Source of the DNA: Polynucleobacter sp. 86C-FISCH
GTDB taxonomy: Bacteria; Pseudomonadota; Gammaproteobacteria; Burkholderiales; Burkholderiaceae
Direction of reading: 5' to 3'
NCBI RefSeq assembly: GCF_018882415.1
Contig: NZ_JACVOL010000001.1
Coordinates: 1,919,850-1,983,849, forward strand
DNA length: 64,000 bases
Of the stretch, positions 57,876 to 64,000 are shown in pieces. The notes beneath the pieces are model-generated. The model saw nothing but the letters and a program-made list of their open reading frames with translations, ran no database searches and was not told the DNA's origin. Every line of letters starts with the position of its first letter. Position 1 is the stretch's first letter. The position numbers and the translations under genes were made by a program.

Positions 57876-58293
57876 AGATTTCCCTTTAATTAATTTTTTA
57901 AGTAGATCTTTAAATATATAAGCACTTAAAAATAGAAAAGACTGCACTGTTATCCAGTGCAGTCTTAGCGCTGCCATTACGTGATTTAGGAGCATCACAT
58001 CAGTCATCATCTAGCACTGAAGTCTTTATTTTCTACATTAATTAGAAAACTTCAATAGTGAATATAGGACGATGAGTATCAAATTCTAAATTGATATGGC
58101 CCATGATGACCATGGATGTATGGGCGCAACTTTAACGAAAAACTATTTCATCCCAGGGCTTGATAGACTCCTGCCCTCCCAACCAAAACAATAAGTCTCA
58201 TTTTATGGAATTGAAACTGTATCTACCTCCGTTGAAAATACGAGTCCTAACTATTATTCCTTACGCATAATATTGGCCAATGCTATAAATGAT
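57876..58293. other. intergenic region
   Basis: About 420 bases upstream of the intact pirin (minus) and of the channel-like ORFs (plus). The first part could be read as an N-terminal extension of the pirin frame but has no ribosome site. I see no other feature. Confidence 0.4.
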
Positions 58294-58542
58294 ATGACTT
58301 ACATAAATCCAGACATAATTAATTTCGCAATTTTATTTAGATATCTTCTTATTGGGCTATCTTTAGTTTTGGTGTTTCATGGCTCTTGCGTAATGAGGAT
58401 CATTACTACATTTGAGATTAAGGAAAATAAGCTAGTCGAGAAGAAAAAATATACAACATTAATTATTTCTGTTTACAAAACCCTATCGCTATTTGCACTA
58501 TCGCATATGGCAGGCGTTCTGATTTGGGCGGCGATCCTGTAA
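58294..58542 (+). CDS. N-terminal part of a K+-channel-like membrane protein (82 aa)
   Basis: The protein has two membrane segments (FAILFRYLLIGLSLVLVFHG and LSLFALSHMAGVLIWAAIL). Together with the next ORF it resembles small two-helix potassium channel proteins, in which a first part with HL-E-WA-type text precedes the pore loop. The next ORF starts 2 bases after this stop (TAACATG) in a different frame. Either the two are a coupled pair or the gene is split by a frameshift. The frame opens with TTG at 58273; the ATG at 58294 is preferred. Confidence 0.55.
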   Translation: MTYINPDIINFAILFRYLLIGLSLVLVFHGSCVMRIITTFEIKENKLVEKKKYTTLIISVYKTLSLFALSHMAGVLIWAAIL

Positions 58543-58543
58543 C

Positions 58544-58813
58544 ATGCTTGAATTAATTACCTCACCCATAAATGCCATTCTTTTTGCTGGCAGCTGCTAT
58601 CTAACATTGGGCTTCATCGGTGATGTTCTGCCATTTGGCTGGAAGTCTCTAGCTCTTTTTATCTCATTCTCTGGTCTTTTCTCCATCGCTTGGACGACTT
58701 CCGCAATGGTTGGACTTACCAACTCCCTTAAAGGTGCATGGTTAAAGAGAAAGCAATTGGCAGATGAGAAATCCAGAAATAAAGGTTTAAGAAATAAGTC
58801 TCCTGCCGCTTAA
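58544..58813 (+). CDS. pore-loop part of a K+-channel-like membrane protein (89 aa)
   Basis: The protein has a hydrophobic segment, the sequence YLTLGFIGDVLPFGWKSLAL and a second helix (ISFSGLFSIAWTTSAMVGLT), then a basic tail. The pattern resembles the filter and second helix of small K+ channels (TLGYGD, WRLLGALEA, GWSTA), but the filter reads TLGFIGD with one extra residue. Its start is coupled to the preceding ORF (TAACATG). It could be a nonconducting or divergent channel, or half of a frameshifted one. Confidence 0.55.
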   Translation: MLELITSPINAILFAGSCYLTLGFIGDVLPFGWKSLALFISFSGLFSIAWTTSAMVGLTNSLKGAWLKRKQLADEKSRNKGLRNKSPAA

Positions 58814-59145
58814 TTTAGTGAGCAATTGATGAAATTGATTGCAGTGAATAGCCACATCAATCCGGATTAACCATGGCTGACTTATATATGGGGATACTGG
58901 GTGCGCAGAATAAATCGACTTACATCAAATTCTGATGGCGGGATTTGCTTTTGGTTAGATTTAGGCCGCTTAAAATAGCTACCATTGCAGAGCCATTTAG
59001 TAGACTTAATTTTCCAAGTTGACCCTGTCATCTTCAGAAAAATCTCGCTAGATTAACAGCGGCACTTTTTATTATCGCTCTCAAGCCCACTCTGATGCTT
59101 AGAAATTTAAGCTCTACAACCTCATAGAGGTAATAAATCGCTTTT
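58814..59145. other. intergenic region
   Basis: About 330 bases between the channel-like ORF and the small minus-strand gene at 59146. No open frame, repeat or terminator was recognised. Confidence 0.4.
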
Positions 59146-59382
59146 TTAAGATTCAATCTTATCGGCCGCGCTCGGACACAGGTAAATATTAGTCACAAAA
59201 TGATAAGTAACATCACCGTGAATTGTATGAAGCGGAATCGCGCCACCATCACTATCTGAAATTATCTTTTTCAAATCACCAAGATCAACACTTCCACCAT
59301 TCCTAGAATTCGTCTTGCACTCAGAGCAACTACGTGAATCCGGCATCGAGTGGTTATCATTTTTTGTAGATTTTTTAATCAT
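59146..59382 (-). CDS. hypothetical small protein (78 aa)
   Basis: The 78-residue protein has a CSEC motif in SRSCSECKTNSRNGG, a helix (VDLGDLKKIIS) and the segment IPLHTIHGDVTYHFVTNIYL with one further Cys. No membrane segment or signal is seen. The ribosome site is a weak GGA. I recognise no family. It lies alone between the channel-like pair and the second hdeD. Confidence 0.4.
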   Translation of the reverse strand: MIKKSTKNDNHSMPDSRSCSECKTNSRNGGSVDLGDLKKIISDSDGGAIPLHTIHGDVTYHFVTNIYLCPSAADKIES

Positions 59383-59621
59383 TGTCCGGAACTCAAATGC
59401 ATGCGATCATATTTTCCAAAGACCTATGACTAAATAAGGTCTGCTTTCTTCAACACTTTAAATGCAACCTAATGCACATAAAGATATCTTATTACCATTA
59501 AAAAAACTCCCTAGCGTTCTTTAACTGAACTTAAGTCACGTTAAATTCTGCCAGGGATCTCAAATATCAACTTTAGATTTTGAAAACTAAAACTACCCCC
59601 TACTTACAGACGCTACTTACC

Positions 59622-60218
59622 CTATAAACCAGTTTCCTTCATAATTTTATGAGCAGTTATACCCATGTAGAGCAATGCCCAGCCTTGCATTAACATCTCG
59701 ATGGAAATTAAGAATCCTGGCAACCATAAACTTACGCTAGGGTAGCTGTTTAGGATGAGGATTGACATCAAAATAGATAGGAGTGACGAGATCAGAAGCG
59801 AGATCCACCCTTTAAAATGGCGATACTGGAATGCCACAATTAAGCGCAATACTCCAGTGGCAAAAAATGCAAACCCAAGCCACAAAGTCAGCACCTCTAA
59901 TGCAGGTAGAGGGAAAGCCCAAATACTCATACCAGCAATAAAATAGATTATGGCTAATAGAATCTGAAAAGTAACGCTCTTCCAACCGTTTGCTTTTATG
60001 GCATAAATAAATTGTAAGCCACCAGCAATTACTAAACCCATCCCTAATACATTAACCGAAACAACTGAAACCAAGGTTTGCCCAAACAACCCAAGTACAC
60101 CAAGAATAGCAAATAGAGCTCCAAGCGCTATAAGAGTTCCTGAGCTTTTGACTGTATCACCCAGAATGGATGAATGAATACTATTTAAACCATCTTTAAA
60201 ATTATTAGTAATGCTCAT
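59622..60218 (-). CDS. HdeD family membrane protein (DUF308), second copy
   Basis: The 198-residue protein has six membrane segments, including LGALFAILGVLGLFGQT, ILLAIIYFIAGMSIWAFPLP and LLISSLLSILMSILILNSY. It aligns over its whole length with the protein at 48989-49576, sharing NGWKS/SGWKS, the YRxF turn and the xxxxSIEMLMQG segment. An AAGG site precedes the start. A perfect dyad site lies 111 bases upstream inside a 20-bp palindrome. A role in acid or envelope stress is inferred from the family. Confidence 0.88.
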   Translation of the reverse strand: MSITNNFKDGLNSIHSSILGDTVKSSGTLIALGALFAILGVLGLFGQTLVSVVSVNVLGMGLVIAGGLQFIYAIKANGWKSVTFQILLAIIYFIAGMSIWAFPLPALEVLTLWLGFAFFATGVLRLIVAFQYRHFKGWISLLISSLLSILMSILILNSYPSVSLWLPGFLISIEMLMQGWALLYMGITAHKIMKETGL

Positions 60219-60313
60219 TTTTTGCCTTATTCAAATTTAGCCTCAGAACTTCTAAAATATTGGATAACCAATATTTTCAATATTCCTGACTATAGTTGAA
60301 CAAGCAAAAAAAC

Positions 60314-60358
60314 ATAACCTATACAAATAGAACCCTACGTTCTATTTGTATAGGTTAT
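60314..60358 (-). terminator. 20-bp palindrome with T run; contains the dyad site
   Basis: ATAACCTATACAAATAGAAC (60314-60333) and its exact reverse complement (60339-60358) flank a 5-base loop. On the minus strand it is followed by seven T about 4 bases later, so it can terminate the LysR transcript. Its centre is also the AGAAC-N5-GTTCT dyad, so a double role is possible. Confidence 0.65.
60329..60343. promoter_or_regulatory. candidate dyad operator AGAAC-N5-GTTCT
   Basis: AGAACCCTACGTTCT is a perfect dyad with the same half sites and spacing as at 49701-49715. It lies 111 bases upstream of the second hdeD gene. The arms extend to 9 bases each (AAATAGAAC and GTTCTATTT). Confidence 0.45.
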
Positions 60359-60548
60359 CAAGATAAGGGGACTGAGAATCTATAGACTCACATCAAAAAA
60401 TAATTCACTGAAAGCGATCAATTTAAGTTGTATCCAAGTTAATTGCCTGACCCTCAGCAATTAAATTAGCCCTGGGATGTATACAAAACCTTCAAATTTT
60501 AAGAATTTAAAATGTATTGGTAAATTGAGGGTGTTGCAATTTATACGA

Positions 60549-61508
60549 CTAGTCTTTAACCGCCTTTTTAATTGAGTCGGCAATATGGCCATCAATAAAT
60601 GCAGCGCCCTCAGCCTTTATAAAATCTAAGAAAGCTCTTGTTGCCGATGCCAATCCGAGCTTTGTTGGAAACAGTGCAAACAGGTCGCCTGTAGTTGTGG
60701 TCCACTCTGGCAATACGTGCACCAAGGAGCCATTGGCGATCTCTTCATAACAAGAGTAGAGCGGCAAGCTAGTTATTCCCAATCCCGATTTAGCCCCCTC
60801 TTTAAGCACATTGTGATTATTGCAAGTAAGCCTAGATTTTAAATTGACCACCTTATTGCTTCCATCGGAGTTATTAAAGCGAACAGTAAAAATACTCTTA
60901 CTTTCTGAGGAGTAATTTAAAAATGCTAAGTTACTTAGCTCACCAATATTTGCAGGCTGCCCGTGAACCCTTAAATACCCGGGGGAGCAGACTAAAATCC
61001 AGTCAACATGAGAAATCTTGGTGCAGATAATTGATGATGACTCCTCAAGAGAACTCACACCACCTCGGATAACAAGATCAAAACCATCTTCAATTAAGTT
61101 AACAATCCTATTGGAGACCTCAATATTAAGAGATACCTTTGGATGCATCATTAAAAATTTTGGGATGATCTTTGAAAACACTGACCTGGTGATCTCATCA
61201 GGAAAACTTACCCTAACCACCCCATTTGGCTCGCCGATACCATTACGGACAGCAATTTCACCTTCTTCTGCATTAAGAACAATTTGCTGGCTAAACTCAT
61301 AAAGCCTTTTGCCAGCATCTGTTAGCCCAATAGACCTAGAGTTTCTTTGAATGAGCCTTAACCCAAGCGATTCCTCTAGAATGGTTAACCTTCTAGAAAT
61401 CTTTGATTTAGGGACTCCTAAAGCCTTTGCGGCCGCTGTAAAACCGTTAAGCTCAATTACCTTATTAAAAAAGTAAAGGTCATTCAGATCATATGATAAT
61501 TTTTCCAT
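60549..61508 (-). CDS. LysR family transcriptional regulator
   Basis: The 319-residue protein has an N-terminal winged helix-turn-helix (LNDLYFFNKVIELNGFTAAA, LGVPKSKISRRLTILEESLG) and a C-terminal substrate-binding domain (about 95-300). This subgroup resembles AphB/DmlR-like regulators because of the KSKISRRL recognition helix. It is upstream of the second hdeD on the same strand, separated by the palindrome, so a target close by is possible. The effector is unknown. Confidence 0.93.
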   Translation of the reverse strand: MEKLSYDLNDLYFFNKVIELNGFTAAAKALGVPKSKISRRLTILEESLGLRLIQRNSRSIGLTDAGKRLYEFSQQIVLNAEEGEIAVRNGIGEPNGVVRVSFPDEITRSVFSKIIPKFLMMHPKVSLNIEVSNRIVNLIEDGFDLVIRGGVSSLEESSSIICTKISHVDWILVCSPGYLRVHGQPANIGELSNLAFLNYSSESKSIFTVRFNNSDGSNKVVNLKSRLTCNNHNVLKEGAKSGLGITSLPLYSCYEEIANGSLVHVLPEWTTTTGDLFALFPTKLGLASATRAFLDFIKAEGAAFIDGHIADSIKKAVKD

Positions 61509-62094
61509 GAGTTCTTTTCATTTCACAAAAGATTACAAAATTTGAGAACATTTTATTACACATAGAATTTTTTATAAGATTCAGGCCCTTATGCGCTAAA
61601 CCATGACTTGCAATGCACTTTAATTAATCAAACCCCCGCCATTCAAAGTGCTATAGCTGGGCCGCTGTCCAAGCATGCCCATTCCAGGATACCATTAGCG
61701 CTCATAGCGTTCGCCACTTGCCCAGTCTGCTGATCCAATCCAATACTTCTAGCGCAATTGATGGTTAATTATTTTCGGGTGAACCCCATCAATCAAGGTG
61801 AGCCCCAGATCTTGCCACCATATGCGAGCTACTTTGCTTGTTGCACCTCGTCCTCATCTAGCATTACGCATCATGCTGGTAATCAATCGAAGCCATGACG
61901 CTAGGTACTGACTATACGGATAACCTCGGCTCTAGTGGCTCCTCATCATTTTGGGTAACAGCATGTAGCGACACTGTGCTCTGGGCAGCCCCCATTTTTA
62001 TCAAACTGAACAGCTCGCTCAAAAGCAAGATACTTATCCTATGGGCATCTGGGCTAACTGGGCTGCATTTTTTCGCTAAGCAAGAAGCCTCCCT
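61509..62094. other. non-coding stretch, probably decayed insertion sequence
   Basis: This stretch lies between LysR and the IS3 orfA remnant. Short open frames on both strands (for example 61895-62110) show no family similarity. It may include remains of the IS3 orfB, but I could not identify any motif of the integrase domain. Confidence 0.4.
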
Positions 62095-62333
62095 TAATAA
62101 ACTTCGCTAGGAAGATCGGCAACCAGCTTCTTGTGTTGGGTATTTTGATGTCCATACCCTTGCTTTTCTTAGCCTGATCACCCTTCATACCACCACATAC
62201 TACTTCATACGCAATTTTTAAAAGGTGTTAGAACCAATGCCCGGTACCCGGCAGACCTCTGGGATGGCTAAGCTAGCACTTACCCGTTTAGGCTATCCAT
62301 AATCTGACTATCGGTAAATTTGGAACGCTTCAT
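62095..62333 (-). mobile_element. IS3-family orfA remnant
   Basis: From the ATG at 62333 the frame reads MKRSKFTDSQIMDSL and then stops. Other frames continue ASLAIPEVCRVPGIGSNTF, a lysine-rich FYKW-type segment with a stop, and HKKLVADLPSEVY ending at a stop near 62095. The succession corresponds to the orfA transposase helix-turn-helix protein of IS3-family elements (MKRSRFTDSQIM, LAVPELCRELGIS, KKLVADL). At least one frameshift and two stops show that it is dead. No terminal repeats were found. Confidence 0.75.
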
Positions 62334-62743
62334 ATAGAACCCCTCTCTCTAATTGAAAAAATTTTAGTTCTGGTGACTTTGGCTATAGAGAGCGATTACC
62401 AGGAGCTACTTCGCTGATAAATTATATTTTGATTGGACCGGTATTCAGCTCTTTATAGAATTAGTTAATAAAAAAATTACCCAAAAATCTATTTAATAAA
62501 AATAATGAAGGCTCACAAATGCGCTATTTTTGATATTTTTTTGGCCAGCGAGACCTGCTGTTCAGAAATGTTTCATCCAAGTCAAGCTTTTACAAATAGA
62601 ACTAACCGTCCCACCAAATCTACTTTTGGAATTACGTGTGCTCAACTATATTCAACTCAGCGACACCCCATCATTAATAAAAAGAGAGTCGTCAACATTC
62701 CCTTTTATCAAATTTATTTATACTCAACCCGGCACTAAAAAGC
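62334..62743. other. intergenic region before the HAF-repeat gene
   Basis: About 410 bases between the IS3 remnant and the HAF-repeat gene. It contains AAATAGAAC at about 62594-62602 (the left arm of the dyad sites) but the right half is not conserved. Short frames here overlap each other and look like chance. Confidence 0.35.
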
Positions 62744-64000
62744 ATGTGTGAACAACCAAAAAAACCATCAATCCATCTGAGTAAATCGCCTTTGATATTG
62801 ACTGCTTTAACCTGTGCACTGATGCATGCAGGCTATGTCAATGCTCAAGCAACGATGACGGATTTAGGTGTATTGCCTCGAGGGGACTGGTCAACTGCAA
62901 CTGCAGTAGCAGCCAATGGTTCGGTGATTGTCGGTTATAGCTACGATGGCCCCTATCTATCTTATGGCCAAATGAGGGCCTTTAAATACACTGTTGGTGG
63001 TATGGTCAGCTTAGGCACGCCCACTGGGGGGCTTTTTTCCAGCGCAATGGCAGTATCAGCCGATGGCTCGGTGATCGTAGGCACTGCAGCACCAAATGCA
63101 ACTGATAATTTTACTGATTGGGCTCACAAATATACCTCTGGCGGTGGTTGGGTCCTCCTAACCCCTCCATCTGGTGTTCCTGTAAATTACTCCCGCGGAC
63201 TTGGTGTGTCTGCGGACGGCTTAGTGGCGGTTGGCTTTATCAATATCAACGATGGAACTGGAAGAAGGGCCTTTAAACACAATGATAGCGGCGGCATGGT
63301 GCTCTTGGGTACACTTCCTGGGGGAACGAGCTCATATGCCAGTGCCGCATCATCTGACGGCTCAGTGATTGTAGGCGCTAGCGGTATTGGTACTGCTGGT
63401 GAAGATTTTGCCCCAGGATCAGGAAGAGCCTTTAAATACACCACCAGTGGCGGTATGGTGAGTTTGGGTGTTCTTTCTGGGCCCTTTGCCTCTTCGGCTG
63501 CCACCGCAGTATCTGCAGATGGCTCGGTGATTGTGGGTGCCAGCACTAGCACCAATATCATTTCCGGAGCAGTAATAGCAACAGCCTTTAAATACACCAC
63601 CAGTGGTGGCATGGTGAGTTTGGGCGCCCCACTTCCGGGGTTTACTTCTTCAGTTGCAAACGGAGTATCCGCCGATGGCTCGGTGATTGTAGGCAGTAGT
63701 TTCAACATCCCTTGGTATGAGCCTGGATCTGCTAGAGCCTTCATATACACTGCGACTGGTGGCATGGTAAGTTTAGGAACATTAGCCGGAGGAACTTATT
63801 CATACGCTAACGCCGTATCGGCCGATGGTTCGGTGATTGTGGGGCAAGCCGATAATGCTAGCGGTGGACTTCGCGCCTTCATGTACCGCAATATCACCAG
63901 CACCCCAAGCAGTCCCGGTACTACACCTCCACCCCTAGTCGATATTCTCAACACCTATAGCGCTGTTGCTAAGCAAGGTTATCAACTCAATTCAGTTCTC
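62744..64000 (+). CDS. HAF-repeat secreted protein, probable autotransporter passenger (C-terminus outside window)
   Basis: The frame is open from the ATG at 62744 to the window edge (419 codons). A Sec signal peptide (LILTALTCALMHAGYVNAQA) is followed by seven repeats of the HAF type. The units run about 45-53 residues and carry AVSADGSVIVG and GGMVSLGTLPGG-like segments, for example near 62912, 63063, 63355, 63514, 63673 and 63823. After the repeats a linker (TPSSPGTTPPPLVDILNTY) begins, which often precedes an autotransporter barrel. The repeats may form a beta propeller or solenoid on the cell surface. The barrel itself is beyond the window, so secretion type is inferred. Confidence 0.8.
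   Translation, partial: MCEQPKKPSIHLSKSPLILTALTCALMHAGYVNAQATMTDLGVLPRGDWSTATAVAANGSVIVGYSYDGPYLSYGQMRAFKYTVGGMVSLGTPTGGLFSSAMAVSADGSVIVGTAAPNATDNFTDWAHKYTSGGGWVLLTPPSGVPVNYSRGLGVSADGLVAVGFININDGTGRRAFKHNDSGGMVLLGTLPGGTSSYASAASSDGSVIVGASGIGTAGEDFAPGSGRAFKYTTSGGMVSLGVLSGPFASSAATAVSADGSVIVGASTSTNIISGAVIATAFKYTTSGGMVSLGAPLPGFTSSVANGVSADGSVIVGSSFNIPWYEPGSARAFIYTATGGMVSLGTLAGGTYSYANAVSADGSVIVGQADNASGGLRAFMYRNITSTPSSPGTTPPPLVDILNTYSAVAKQGYQLNSVL

Noticed and set aside
61895..62110. Plus-strand frame of 71 codons
   Set aside because: It lies antisense to and beside the IS3 remnant and shows no recognisable protein features.
62505..62751. Two overlapping plus-strand frames (77 and 73 codons) before the HAF-repeat gene
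   Set aside because: They overlap each other in different frames, lack ribosome sites and run into the HAF gene; probably chance.
63187..63765. Long minus-strand frame of 192 codons opposite the HAF repeats, Pro/Ala/Lys-rich
   Set aside because: It is the antisense of the repeat DNA; its repetitive composition follows from the repeats, and it has no ribosome site.

Overview
The window looks like a chromosomal segment of a beta-proteobacterium of the Burkholderiaceae, most like Polynucleobacter. This is inferred from gene families and gene order (rpsO-pnp, ilvI-ilvH-ilvC-psd-pssA-leuA, sigma factor-DUF3619-DUF3106-RDD, spoT-rpoZ-gmk-yicC/rph-rdgB-hemW, several Bug solute-binding proteins); no marker gene was compared.

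Region 1 (1 to about 31,000) is dense core genome. Read from high to low coordinates, the first block is branched-chain amino acid synthesis (ilvI, ilvH, ilvC), phosphatidylethanolamine synthesis (psd, pssA), a Leu-rich leader peptide with an attenuator, leuA, rpsO, pnp and a quinone oxidoreductase cut by the window edge. A plus-strand ECF sigma operon follows. Next is a minus-strand block with an FtsX-type permease, a short-chain dehydrogenase, a Bug protein and an Mla-type phospholipid transport operon (permease with STAS domain, ATPase, MCE protein, lipoprotein). tRNA-Arg(ACG), greB, spoT, rpoZ, gmk, yicC, rph, rdgB and hemW come after that, then an enoyl-CoA hydratase/Bug pair divergent from a CaiB-type CoA-transferase.

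Region 2 (about 31,000 to 38,200) holds an exported SdsA1-like alkyl sulfatase, an orphan membrane histidine kinase, an outer-membrane barrel protein, a periplasmic protein with an internal duplication, and a GH64-like beta-1,3-glucanase lipoprotein with a perfect FNR-type box upstream.

Region 3 (about 38,200 to 62,400) is accessory, more AT-rich and loosely packed. It carries a LodA/LodB-type quinoprotein oxidase pair, a WrbA-like flavodoxin, a beta-helix protein, two HdeD-like membrane proteins, cardiolipin synthase, catalase-peroxidase katG, two isochorismatase-like hydrolases, two pirins (one broken), small membrane and zinc-ribbon proteins, a K+-channel-like protein split over two ORFs, and a LysR regulator. 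Many of these families are linked to redox, acid or envelope stress. Decay is visible: a frameshifted LuxR-type response regulator, a pirin with two frameshifts and an IS3-family orfA remnant. A dyad of the form AGAAC-N5-GTTCT recurs upstream of both hdeD genes, cls and, degenerate, the flavodoxin gene, which suggests a shared regulator.

Region 4 (62,744 to the end) is the start of a large secreted HAF-repeat protein, probably the passenger of an autotransporter, open at the window edge.

Points most worth checking: the dyad regulon, the LodAB pair, the non-ATG start of cardiolipin synthase, the split channel, the Leu attenuator, the 52-residue gene at 39,212-39,370, and the two alternative starts of the isochorismatase at 40,089.
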